Positions 45,950 to 58,000 of a DNA stretch of 64,000 nucleotides are shown here, in pieces. The position numbers and the translations under genes are program-made. The stretch lies in assembly GCA_022316685.1 (NCBI GenBank), contig JAKJHU010000155.1, forward strand, positions 434,001 to 498,000. Reading direction: 5' to 3'. Source of the DNA: Progne subis subis. Taxonomy: Eukaryota > Chordata > Aves > Passeriformes > Hirundinidae. The notes under the pieces are model-generated. The model made no database searches. It was not told the DNA's origin and worked only from the letters and a program-made list of their open reading frames with translations. Every line of letters starts with the position of its first letter. Position 1 is the first letter of the stretch.

Positions 45950-47330
45950 ACGGTAACCCCAGCAGCCTGCCAGGGCCCGGTGACACGGCCGCAGGCAGCA
46001 CCCCTGGTGCCTGCCCCTCGCCCTCCCCTCCCTGCTGTCGACAGCCAGAAGAGAGGAAGAGGACGAACAAGGACAGAACTGTCCCAACTGCCCAACGTCT
46101 CCATCCAGCTGCCCGGAGTCCGGCTCACAGACCGGCAACACGGACGCCCGGGACAAGGGACTGCAGCGCGGCGAGCGTGGGCCCCGGCGCGGCCCCTTTC
46201 CCCAGGGGGTCCTGGGAGCCGCTTTATCCGCGCTCTCCTCAGCGCTGCCAGCGCCCGCGGCTCCGGTTTCAGAGTGGGAAGCGGCTCTGCGCGCCTCCGG
46301 CACAAAGAGGCCCCTGTCCCCGCGGCGGAGCGGAGGCGCGGGCTCCAGAGGGAGGGAGGGAGGGGGAACCTCGGCAGCCCCCAGTGACGGGGCGGCGGCA
46401 GCGGGCCGGCCCCGGGAGGCCGGCGGCGGGGCACCCGGCGAAGCTTAGAGACGCAAAGGAAGCGAAGCTCCGCCGAGAGCTCCTCCAGCCCCTCGCGAAC
46501 AAACCCGCCGGGACCGCGGCTCCGCCGCCCTTCCCAGCCCCGCGCGCCGCCGCTCCCGCACCTACCGGGTGTCTCCGCCGCGCCTCCGGACGAACCGCGC
46601 CGAGCAGCCTCCCAGTCCCCTCCTGCCCACAGCCAGCGCCCAGCCGGGTACCGCCTCCCCCACCCACCCCCTTTCCATGAGGAAACTTTTCCCTCGCAGT
46701 TGCCAGCGCTTCCCGAGACGCGCTGCCCGCCGCGGGAAGGCGGCGCCGGGACCTGGACGGGTTCTGCCGCCAGGACCGCCGGCACCCCACGGGGCACAGG
46801 TCCGAAAGGCGCCGGGCCCGGGGGAGCGGTGCCCGCAGCGGTGGCCCCGCCGCTTACCTCGCAGGCGGCGCGGCGGGACGCTCGGCGGGCAGCGGCCACC
46901 TGGGGGAGGCGCGGGTTGGGCCCTCCCCCTATTTCAGCCGCGGGACTCGGGGGTCCCACCCCGCCTCCAGCAGCACCCGCGGGACGGGCCCGGGCTCGGG
47001 CCGCTCCGATGGCAGCGGCGGGGCAGCTTCGGCGCGGCTCCCGCTTCCCCGCCCCCGCCGCCCGGTCCTTGATCCAATTAACGGGAGCGGACTCTGCCCA
47101 GGCTGGTGGGGTCGGCGGAGGCTGCCGGGTGGGCAGCTCTGGCTCCCGTCGTCGTCCCCCACCTCCACCTTGGGGAGCGCCTGGAGCCGTGGGGTGAGGA
47201 GGGGACTGAGGGAAGTCTGCCTGGCCGGGATCCCCCTCGCGGTGGGGGTGGGAGGGAGGCGGCCCTGGGAGGAGCTGCCCGCTTGGCCCAGCCCTGAATT
47301 CGGCTCCTGTCCCTGAGTTCGTTCATCTGT
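45950..47330. promoter_or_regulatory. CpG island, probable PACSIN3 promoter and 5' exons
   Basis: A dense, CpG-rich stretch of about 1.4 kb in otherwise AT-rich DNA. On the minus strand it carries two consensus splice donors, TGCGAG|GTAAGC (exon side ends at 46858) and ACCCG|GTAGGT (exon side ends at 46566). These fit alternative non-coding first exons splicing to the PACSIN3 acceptor at 33153. The island lies about 3.4 kb upstream of the DDB2 island. Long ORFs across it are a GC-richness artefact. No transcription start was identified. Confidence 0.75.
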
Positions 47331-50300
47331 GCGCTGTACCGGCCGGCTGACCTTTAGGGCCCGGGGCCGCCCTGGTGTGTTGGAGCAGGAGGTTCCCCAA
47401 GGCCGGCTCCCACCCAAGTGAAGTGCTGTGGTCTCGCTTTGTGAAAGTGGCATGGGTCACACTCCCTGGGCTTAGAGGGTGGCATCGCCTCTCTTCGCCT
47501 TGGCATCCGTCTTTCTCTTTCAGCCCGATCCTGCTAACTGTTTTCAGTCACTTTTCCTATCCTCTGGAAACCTCTGGCTGAGTAATTCGGACATCATCTT
47601 TAAGTCCTCCGAGCCTTTCAAGTGACACCAGCTGTTTTCTAAATGCCAGGGAGTTTGGCTGCCAGCGTTTCCTTTTGTAACGCCAGGCCCCTGAGTGCAA
47701 TTTCCCCTGGGGCAGGGCTTGTCCAAGGAGCACTAGGAGACCTTGCTGGCCTGTCTCCTCTTGACTGCTTTCAAGTGACTTGGGACACAATTCCAAGGAG
47801 CAGTTGTGGGTTTGCAGTGATGTTTATTCAATTGGTGGGAAAAGGAAAGATTGAGAGCCTTGCAGAAGGAAGAGAGGAAAGAGCATGCCATAAATATTCC
47901 AGTTCTCTGGAGCAGTACTTGGGTGTTTTCCCTTTCTTTACAAGTGCCCTAGATTTCATCAGAGCCTGAAAAAAACTGTGCTGATGCCCTTCACACACAG
48001 TGAAATGCTGTGTTAGAAAATGGACATTAAAAACCATTCCACTTATTTCTTCTGAGACAAATTCTCTCTTCATTTTTACCAGTATAGGGTCCCTGGAAGG
48101 TGGACACCCATGACAGGTCATTGCCTATGGTGTCACCATGAGCGTCTTTTAAAAAAGTGAGGAAAGATGCTTATCTTGTCCTCAAAGTTAACTACAGTTG
48201 AGTGTATATGCAGTAACTTTGTCTTTTACTAAAACAAAACTGAACCCAACTCTGTGGCATAGATATTCCCTAATTCAATTAAGTTCTGAGTTTTAGATTT
48301 CCATTATCAAATTAATGGAAAAGTACATTATTGAGGATCAGAAAAAGCAAACACCTGTCATCCATTAACAGTGTTTGCCCTGTGTTATGTTCTCATGCTG
48401 ATTTCTATATCGAGATCCCATGTGCATCTCAGATAGAGTGTCTAAGACAGATGCTGTGCACGTGGAACCTGGCCACCGCCAGTACTGATTGCAAGGCGAG
48501 AGTACTAAATAGCACGGCTGCTGCAATGCTGTCTTCCAAGGCTTGGGGAAGACAGGGTGCTGGGCTAAAAGAGGTCATAATGATGGTGATCTTTTTGTTA
48601 GTTTTCCTGGTATGGGCAGCTTAGCAATGGTCGTGGGACAGAAGGAGGTCAGATAGCATGACATTTACTCCTTCATCTCTAAGGCTTTATATTTTTTTTT
48701 TTTTTCATTTTTCATGGAATATAGGGTTGTTTTCATACGCATGGCAAACTCTAGTTTCTCTAATGATATACACATCAGTAAAGAGACTAAAGTAGCTAAA
48801 AATATTCATGCTTTGGACAAAAAATCCGGGCAACAAGGAGGCAGAACACCTAATGATATTGCTAATACCATGAAGCTCATCTTAGTTACAATATAGCTTT
48901 ACCAGACTCAGTGACAAGACCACTTGATTCTGAGGGAGAGAGCCATGTCCCATAACTGAGGCAGAGCCTAAACACAATTGTACATCTGAGAAAAGGCATC
49001 ATAAAAATAAGCCTAATATCCTGTCCATGCAGAATTCTGTTTCTCTGACTTTGTTGCATACTGCAGTATGAAGAGTGTGAGACTGTAAATACATGAAAGA
49101 ATATTTTCTCAAATTAGTCTTTCTCTTGCTTGCTCAGAGTACCATCCAGACACTGAGCTGTGGGACATCAGGCCACTGGCATTCTTTCTGTGCATGAATG
49201 GTGTACTATCTGCTGTTCTTGCCTTAGTGGATAATAATTACAAAAATACCTCGTGATTAGTCTCTAGAGAGAAATCAAACTGTGTTAGTCATTGACACAA
49301 ACAATCTATTTTGCATGTGGCCTCATCTTGAGTACTGTCTGCAGTTCTGGAATTCAAAATTTAAGAATGATGTTGAAGTCCTCGACTGTGTCCAGAGTTT
49401 TGCTTGTCTAGGCTGGAGAAAAGCAGGCTGAGGGGTGACCTCATGGCTCCCTACAGCTTCCTGAGAAGGGGAAGTGGAGAGGGAGTTGCTGATCTCTTCT
49501 CCTGAGATCCAGTGATAGGATGCATGGGAATGGTTTGAAGCTGCACGAGGGAAGGCTTAGACTGGACATTAGGAAGCATTTCTTTACAGGCAGAAAAACT
49601 CTGGAATAATCTTCCCAGAGAGCTGGCCAATGCCCCAAGCTGTCAGTTTTTAAGAGACATTTGGACAATGCTCTTAATACCAGGCTTTAACTAGGTCAGC
49701 CCTGAACTGGTCAGGCAGCTGGACTAGATGTTCATTGTAGGTCGCTTCCATAGGAAATACTCTTTTCTACTCTTTTCTATTCTATTCCATTTCTAAAAAA
49801 ATGCTGACTGTGATAGCTCCAAGATGGAAATGTGTAGGTTACACTGGGTTTTTTTGCTAGTGGGTACAGTTCTAAGACAAATGCTGTGCATTACAAAAGT
49901 GCCTGATGAGACTTTAGGACTTGCTAATTGGGTTGATGTATATGTCAAAAACCAGATTGTATTCCTTATTATATTTTTGTGTATGGCATTCTGATACAGC
50001 AATTAATACAACTTTATTACTGTTCAGGGAAAAAGCATAGAGACTGAGTATTTGTTGTTTTTCTGGGAAGTTTTTCTCTGCATTTTCTAGTATGGGAGAA
50101 AATCCACAGGTAACTGTAGTTACAGCGCAAAAAATAGTGGCACCCAAACCCTACAGAAGCCATGGCTATGTACAGCTATTTTAGAACCGGTGTTCATAGC
50201 CATCTGTGTGGATGACTGTACCCTAATTACTCAGCATAGTTACTGGCAGGTCTGAAGCCGGGGACCTTAATGCTCCAGAGATGAGGGATAAGGTTCCCCA

Positions 50301-50680
50301 CGCAACATGGCCGGCAGACAGCAGCCTCCTTTGCAGGTGCGGGGGAAAGCGCTGCTACCTCCCTCTGTGTTGGTAGAGCTCTTCCTTCCTCATTCATATC
50401 AGCTTCGTCATGTAGGATCTGGTACTCTCTGAGCTGCTCTGACACTTTGTTATCAGCTTTTGAAGCCCCTTTTGTTGTTGATGGTCTTGATGCTTTTGTT
50501 GTGTTACACCACCAGGTGCATTTTCTTGCGGAAATGGTGTTTTGAATTTTTGTTGGTTTTGATTGCTGTGTTTGGGGCCCTTACGAAACAGCTTTAATAG
50601 GCCAATTTGATGCTCTAGAAACTAATGAGGGGCGTATGATTTTACGTGCTGCACCAAATAAACAACAGGCAAAGACGGAT
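47331..50680. other. intergenic region between PACSIN3 and DDB2 CpG islands
   Basis: About 3.35 kb between the divergent promoters. Apart from the CR1 element at 49307-49797 and a poly-T run near 48691-48705 I see no gene or RNA. Confidence 0.65.
49307..49797 (+). mobile_element. CR1 LINE fragment, plus orientation, with TTCTA tail
   Basis: The plus strand carries the CR1 pattern ATGTGGCCTCATCTTGAGTA, then CTGTGTCCAGAG, GGCTGGAGAAAAGCAGGCTG, GACTGGACATTAGGAAGCAT, GGCAGCTGGACTAGATGTTC, and ends in repeated TTCTA units (TACTCTTTTCTATTCTATTC). The subfamily differs from the 42-kb and 52-kb copies. Confidence 0.88.
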
Positions 50681-51480
50681 CGCGCCTTTCAGGCCAGCGT
50701 GGCGCTCGCAGCCGCCTCTCTCTGCCGGGGAGCCGGAGGCTGCTCACGCTGATGACCGGGGAGGCCGGCAGGGGTAGGGGCGTTGGAGGCGGGCAGGGGC
50801 TAGGGCCAGGCAAGCACCCTGAGCCCTGCCCAGCCTCCTTCTGTCGCTGCCGCTCTGCGGCGAAGGGTGGCGGGGCCCGCCACGGCCGGCGAACTCGGCG
50901 CCGCTCCGGGGGCCGGGCCGAAGCCGCTGCCCCGCGTTCCCGCCCCGGTTATGAAACCGCGGGGGAGGGGCCAGTGGCGGCCGCGGCGGCGCCGGGAGGG
51001 CCGAGGCAGCGCAGGTGAGAGCGGGGTGGTCTCTCCGCGGGGGCGCCGCGCCGGGGGCTGCGGGCCGGCCCGCGCCAGGCCCGGAGGCGCCGCAAGGGGG
51101 GCGCCGCCTGGGCAGGGGCCTGCGCGCTGCCCGCCCAGCTGCATTTAACGGGGCAGATAGCCGTGACGGCCGGTCAGGAGTTCTAAGTAAGCTCAACGCG
51201 GGCACGGGCTCAGTCTAGGGATGCTCTGCGGGAAGGAGCTGCGGCTGCGGACGGCGTTTGGCGCACGGCCCGCTGGCTGCAGAGAAGGCCGCGGGAGGCC
51301 CGTGCTTTTCCTCAGGGGCCTGGTGGCGTTGTGGCCGGCATAACACGGGAGGCGAGTGGCTGAATCCCACCGCTGCCAGAAGAGCGGTTCCGGTGTGGTT
51401 GCCAGGCAGTGCAGGAGCCCAATGCAAATACCGGGCGGTGGTTGTGAGGAAAAGTGGTCGTTATGCAGGAAATGCCTTCT
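50680..51480. promoter_or_regulatory. DDB2: CpG island and DDB2 first non-coding exon
   Basis: A CpG-rich stretch of about 0.8 kb just before the DDB2 start exon. The plus-strand donor GGCAGCGCAG|GTGAGA ends a likely non-coding exon at 51014, which splices to the acceptor at 51904. The exact transcription start is not visible. Unlike human, where the start codon is in exon 1, the ATG here is in the next exon. Confidence 0.72.
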
Positions 51481-51904
51481 GAGCCCATTTGTTGCGAGGC
51501 CAGTCAGCCCTGGCCATTGTCATAAAAACTGTGACCTTTCACTTAGCTGAATCTAAAGAGCTCGGTGTGAGCTACCAGAAAAACAGGGTATTATGTGGTT
51601 TCATAGACTTACTTTATGCAGATCTTTGGGTTTCAGTCTTAAACGTCTGGGAAAGCACATCTGTCAAAACATACTCTAGTGCTTTAGGATATGTTAATTT
51701 TCATATGTGAACAAAGAAGATTTTATTGAACCTGTTCCTCTCTTCAGTAGAGAACAACAAAAAGTTAGTATCATCCCAATAAAAGAGGATACAGGTCTAA
51801 TCACTACCTCCAGACTAACTGGGATTTGTTCTATTCTAGTTTTTCTCTCTGTCCTCTGGTTAAGAGTATGACAGTCTTACCTTCCATGCTTTGTTTGCTT
51901 TTAG
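51015..51904 (+). other. DDB2: DDB2 first intron (inferred)
   Basis: Runs from the GTGAGA donor in the CpG island to the TTGCTTTTAG acceptor. The first half is still GC-rich. No other feature was recognised. Confidence 0.65.
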
Positions 51905-51916
51905 TGGTTGGACAGA

Positions 51917-52088
51917 ATGGCTCCAGCGAACCAGTCAAAGGACAAGAAGCGTGAGAGGGCATGTCAACATTGGCCAGAAGAGGCAAAATCAGCTGGGAAG
52001 AGGAAACGGGATTATGGAGAACGAGGGAGTGAGAAACAAGAAAAGAAGTTGTTTGTGAGAAAAGCGTCTAAACTCTCAGGGAAAATCG
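51917..52088 (+). CDS. DDB2: DDB2 first coding exon
   Basis: The exon starts at 51905 after TGCTTTTAG; ATG at 51917 has a favourable context (ACAGAATGG). It encodes [52 protein letters not shown]; the donor is GTAACA at 52089. The MAP start and basic content match the human N-terminus. It ends one base into a Gly codon. Confidence 0.88.
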
Positions 52089-55000
52089 GTAACATTTCCT
52101 CAGATTCTTAACTCTTTCGGCCTACCAGATTTACTGCAAATGACAGGCATTGACTAGTTGAAGAGGGAGAATGTCAAGAAGCATGTTCAGACATGAGTGT
52201 TCAGGTGGGGTTAGGTGTTGGAGTAATAGGCAGACTTGTGCTGCATCCTCCAAGTTTTTGTTTAGTGACTGTGTGTGCATGCGTGTATGTTTAAGTTTTG
52301 AGACTCTGTACCACTGGGTAAAAGCCTGAAGGTGTTGTTGCAGCTCATTTGAGGGTGGTTAAGTTTTGTGGAATTCCTGTATTACCAGATCTCTGCTTTG
52401 GCGTAGGACAGACCAGTCTTGGTAATCCATTCTTACTCTCATGCAATTACAAATGTAGTTGTTAGTTTTAAGGTTGGTGTCCTACAGCATTCAGTCTGAA
52501 CTGATATTTGCACCCCATTCTTTCCCTATTCTAATTTTTGCTGCAGTAGGTAGGAATACTTTATACCTCTGTTCAGATTAGAATGGACAGAATTTCCTCT
52601 TATTACTTCTCCTCATGTGCATTTTTTTTTCCTTTTGTGTCTAACTTATATTAAAAAAAATCTCAAAGATTTTTGATGTAATGTGGAGCTGTGATTAATT
52701 TCTAATATACTGGAAAGTTTAATGCTTTGCATTATCGAGGGAGTTGTCTAGACTTTGCCTACAGCAACTTCATAGAATCATTTAGGTTCAAAAAGACCTT
52801 TAAGATCATAGAATCCAACTGTTAACCCCGCACTGCCAAATCCACCACTAAACCATGTCCTTAAGTGCCACATCTACACATCTTTTAAGTATCTTTGGGA
52901 ATGGGGACTCGTCTGCTTCCCTGGGCAGCCTGTTCCAATGGTTGACAACTCTTTCAGTGAAGAAATTTTTCATGACAGCCAACCTAAACCTCTCCTGGTG
53001 CAACTGGAGACCCTTTCCTCCTTCCTATCACTTGTTACTTGGGAGAAGAGACCAACTCTCCTCTCCCTACAGCCTCCTTTCAGATGGTTGTAGAGAGCAA
53101 TATGGTCTCCCCTCAGCCTCCTTTTCCCAGATAAAACCTTTATCTGTGGTTTAGGAGATCGCTAGGATTACTGCCTTGTGTGGAGATACTATGTGTTTTC
53201 TGTACAATTTTACTTACGGATCTGGCTTAAGGATCCAGAAATTACTGAAGTGTGTTTCAAAAGTCAGAAATACAGGGGTTCTTCGATTCTGCGCATTTCC
53301 ACTGTGTGGTCTGTAAGTCCAAACTTGGAGGAGTTAGCAGGGTGAACGGTGACTCTGGAGGCAAAATGCTCTGTTTGAAAGGAATTCTATCTATAACTGT
53401 AGATAGTTAAAACATCTTCTGTAGTTAATTTAGCTACATGATTTTATTGTAACTTCATTACTTGATTTTTGTATTTGGTAAGCATCTGCCATTCCTGTAA
53501 GATACTTCAGGAAAATGAGGCTAATCATATTTTTCCATTAAACCTTTCTTAAAAAGATGAAGACCTTAGTATTTGAGAAGTATAAAAGAGTACTTTTCCA
53601 TTCTGTGTTCCAGTTTGTATGTGTTTGGATTTTTTTTTCTCCTGATCAATATAGGACAGTTTCCGTTTCTTACAATTAAACCACATTTTTAGAAGGTTTC
53701 TTTCAGCTGATTCTAAAAAGGCCTGAAGCTTTGTTTCTTAATAAATTGTCCGTCATTGTAAAATGAAATCTGAAAAAAGTACCTCAATTTCTGTCACCTC
53801 TGAAGAAGAACCTGTGGGTACCAATTCTTCAGCAAAAAAAAGGAATTAGAATAGAAATACTTTTGTACCTATTTCAACAGGTGTGACAAGTGTTCTTACT
53901 GTGTTGGCATGTGACCAAAAACTGCTTTTCTCCATCATTGCATTAAAGAAAGATTTAATTTAGGTTCTAATCATATAGGATGATCCATGTATTTTCAGTC
54001 TTCTGTATTGTGTTGGTTTTTTTTTTTTTAGTAAGTGTCCTGAAATGAAAATAACATTTGTGTTTCTTAAGAAATGCATGTGACATTTAGATCCCCTGGA
54101 GTGTTGCAGACCACTGGTGTGGGGATGATTAGATCACAGACATGAGACTGAACAGATCTAGTTTTTACGTAAAGGTCCCTGAAGATAAAAAATTGGAACA
54201 TGAACAAAATGTAGAAACAAGCCGTGCTCTCAGCAAAAATCACTCTGAACAGAAAGGTTTTCAGGCGGTGAGATGTCAGCAAGTCTATTATCAAAACCGA
54301 AACTCGCAGCGCTGCAAGCAGACTGTATGGGCTACAGCGTGAGCAGACAGAAAGTTCTGATTCACAGCAGGAATTTCAGGAACTCTGTGGGACCTCATGT
54401 TGCCATACTTGGGAAATTTTCAGATGTTCCTGCTGATTGCACACGTGACACTTCTTTTGCTGTATGCAGGGGCTTGGCACCTCCCATGGCATATTTCCAA
54501 GCTGCTGGGGCTTTGGATATAAAACGTTCAAATTGTATGCTGTCCAAGAGGTACACCACCCACCTGTGGCATTGCTTTAGTCCTTTCCTGTTGTCTTTGA
54601 TAAATCTTCGGGAAAGAGGAGGAAGGTGTAACAAGAGGAATCATACACAAAACTCTGGTGGGCTATGGGATGCACTGTACTTCATTTATGCAGAAGCTGC
54701 TGCACCTTAGATGTGTAAGAATTATTTAGAGGTTTTTATCTTGTGGCTGAAGCTTTTAATGGATGTAGCAGCAAATGCAGATGTCTTCCTATATTGTTTA
54801 GTGAGCATGGCAGGTGTTGCTGATCAGTAAGTTTTACTCTTTTCCTCACTGGCAGGTTGCAGTGGAGGTGGGTTTGTAATGAGAAAGAAGAGAGCCCTTT
54901 CCTCTCAGCTGGAGCGGCGATGCAGCATTGTTCATTATGTCTACCAGAAAATGCTGGGAGGTTCCATTCAGGCACAGCTCAGGCAGGTGAGGAGTGTCTC

Positions 55001-58000
55001 TTTCAGGACCTGTTGGACATCTCGGCTCCCTACATAAAAAGATCTTCAACACAAGCAGAGGAACTTTTAGGAGCCTAAGAAGTTCCCCACATATACAGTT
55101 TGTGGCTCCAAGTCTGGTGCACCCTTATGTTTCTTAATCCTGTAAAATGCAAAAGCTGAGATGGCTTTCCCTTTTTGTTGACCCAGCCCTACCAATTTTT
55201 ATCCTCTGTTAATTCTGTACTTCCTTGAATCATATTTAAACTTGCCCACTCTCCCAGTTGAATTATTGCACAGTGATACTTTTGCATGCTGATCTGACTG
55301 TTTTGTGATACTGTTCTTGTATCCACTCTACTTTGCAAGTCTTATAAGGTTAAGTGTTGATTTTTTTTCCTCTTCACAGACGTAGCCATCAGGTCCATAA
55401 TGTTTTAGTGTTTTGCAGAGCCGAATGCCTTTCATTTGAAAATTAATTCTTTCTGTAACATCCATAGGTGGGAAGCACCTGGGCAAGCTTTGTTGTTAAG
55501 AATTTTGTGTGAACATACTAACACTAATGACAATTTAAAAATATTAGCAGTCCTCATTCAGAGAATTTCAGGGATGCTTGCAAAAGTCATAATTCCCTTT
55601 ACCTTTTTAACAGAGATTGGAGCTGGCTTTTCTGCGTTCTCTTTCCTCATACTGCCTCTTTCGAAGAGCAAGTCCCTTTGACAGGAGAGTGACGTGTCTG
55701 GAATGGCACCCAACACACCCCAGTACGCTAGCTGTCGGTTCCAAAGGTGGAGACATCATCCTTTGGGACTGTGAAGTACTTGCTAAAACCTGCTTCATAA
55801 AGGGGGTAAGTCTCTGTATGTGAGGAATGGGTGGGAGGGAAAACCAGGGTGCTATGAAATACTGCAGATGAAAACTGAGGTCTGTTGTGAGAAGCACATG
55901 AGGGTCTCAGGTTTCAGAGTAGCCAGTAATGGGTAGGACTGAGATGCATCAGCCTGTGTGTTCCCAAGTCCCACACTCTTCTAGCGCACTGGGGAGAACT
56001 GAGGCATAGTGATTAAGTTCATAATGAAGCTGCACTTGGTGTGTGCCCAGTGGAAAAATAATACAGCAACTGGCAAAACAGTTATCTTCGAGGTGGAATG
56101 AATGGTTTATACAGCTGGCATACCCCCTATTGCTGGATTCAGCCATTTCCATTCCAGCAGGGGTTCAAAGACCTTGTAATATTTTTCACATTTCTAAGTT
56201 AAGATAGATACACATTGGGAGGTCTATCCTCCAGAAATTCCAGAGTCACCTCGTTCTTTTTGTAAATAGTGTGGTGCCAGACAGCAAGGGAGTACCTTGC
56301 CTGGGGACTGAAGGAATTGCAGCTTTGTCCTCCAGTAGGGCAGCTCCTGGTTTAGACAGTTTAGACATGCAGGAGACATGGTTGTCTTTCCTGCTTAGAG
56401 GACTGTGGTGTGTTTCACTGTTACTGTTAAGAACATAGCAGTGCCTGCAGACTTAGAGAACACACTTTTCTCCTTCCCCATCACTCAGTGGAATTTTCTT
56501 TTGTTCATCCCCTTCCTTGTAGATGGGAGCTGGAGGGGCCATCACAGCAATGAAGTTTAACCCTTTTAACCCTAGTCAGCTGTACACTGCGTCAGTTGCC
56601 GGCACTACCACCCTGCAGGATTTTAATGGCCATACTGTCCGGGTCTTCACCAGCACCGAGGACTGGGAGTAAGAATTACAGTAATGCTTTGGGCCTCTGT
56701 GTCCTGCTGGCAGAAGCACTCCAGAGAGCAAGAGAAACAGAGAGAGATATGTTTGTCTCTAATATGTGAGAGCTGGGCTTTCTCTTTCCCATGTCCTTTA
56801 TCCTCTGAATTTAAGGGAGGCTCATTCTTTTTATTTCTCCTTGAAATGGGGTAGTGGGTAGGAAGGATCTTCTCACTGATGGGGACGGACTCTTCCTTTT
56901 GTACATGAGTGAATGGGGATCCAGTGGATTTCCTTAGTTGTCTGTTCTTAACACACCACAAAACTCTGTGCCCTGGGAGCCTTCTAACCTCTTCACCTAC
57001 TAGCAGTGCTGCTTGTTGTCAGATGGTTTTTACAGGACAATTCATAGTTCTCGCCATGCTTCTCCACAAATGCCACTGACTTCAAGCAGTGCCTGCCATT
57101 AGGGTCATGCTAATTCATCCCACTGAGCTTCTGGTGCTTATCTAAAATACCAAAATTAAGCGTCTGGGTTCCTTCAGTAGTGAGCGAAAAGAGGAGATGA
57201 ATTGCTAGAAGCAGCTCCCAGAATTATCTTCTCAAGACTGTTGTTTTCCTGTGGACTCATGAAGAAGCCTGAGCTCTTTGGTTAGTTACTTGAGTTCTGT
57301 GCTTGAAGGTGAGAGAATTTGAGTTAGCCTTCACTTTACTTTCCCCCACCTAATTCTTTCTGCGTGCAGCTTTCATGGTGACTTTTTAATTTGGCTGTTC
57401 ACCTGCAACATAGGGCAGAAGGTGAATCCAAGTCATGCTGGGATGACTGGTGGGGTGAGCAAGGAGAGATAAACTGGGTCCTGAGACATGAGGATCTTGT
57501 ATCCCAGTGGGATGCCTGTCACAATAGTGATGCCTGGATTTGAAAGGGCATACCATCCTCCTACTGCTGTGTGGACAGGCAGGCTCTATGAGCAGGGCTT
57601 TTTTATCTTCATTGGCCTCCTGCAACATAGTATTTACATTGAGACTTAAGTAGTTGTTCTGTGAGCAGCAGTTGGAGCGTACTTGAGTACCGAAGAGTTT
57701 GGGGACTCCCAGCTAGCTTTGTTTTTTCCTGTCTTTTTGTAGGTTTCCACTTTTCCTCAGTAGACAAGCTGGAGGAAAACAACAGAACAATAACAATACA
57801 ACATAGCAAAGAATATAAGATTCCTGTGCCATGGGGTTAGCAGTAAGATTTGCACTTGGCTTTTCCTGCTTGTTGGTACCTTGAGAAAGACCAGATACAG
57901 CACTGGAAGCAGCCTGTAGGGAGCTACTCAGTGTAGTCTATAAGAAAAGCTTGGTACTGGGCTATCATGAGGTTTTATGTGGTTTATGCATGGAATAGTG

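Larger units (their letters stand above)
33154..46566 (-). other. PACSIN3: PACSIN3 long 5' intron (inferred)
   Basis: About 13.4 kb with no coding exon recognised on either strand. It holds an old CR1 fragment (36352-36650), a poly-T run (about 38730-38746), an ATTA microsatellite (39867-39889), a 102-bp inverted repeat pair (40329-40430 and 40775-40876), a younger CR1 (42085-42420) and an AT/GT microsatellite (44579-44614). Its extent assumes that the first exon lies in the CpG island. Confidence 0.6.
52089..54855 (+). other. DDB2: DDB2 intron
   Basis: An intron of about 2.8 kb. It contains a minus-strand CR1 (52771-53140) and, at 54142-54713, two overlapping open frames on the plus strand with no recognised homology. 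Confidence 0.75.

Noticed and set aside
45820..46959. Very long open frames (286 aa plus strand, 341 aa minus strand) in the 46-kb CpG island
   Set aside because: Pro/Arg/Gly/Ala-rich translations in several frames at once are what GC-rich DNA gives by chance. No domain is present and splice signals point to non-coding exons.
50744..51205. Open frames (up to 153 aa) in the DDB2 CpG island
   Set aside because: Same GC-richness artefact; they overlap each other on both strands and have no family features.
51956..51980. p53 half-site-like GGGCATGTCA at the DDB2 start exon
   Set aside because: Only one imperfect half-site with no good partner, and it lies in coding sequence; human DDB2 is a p53 target but this does not support a site here.
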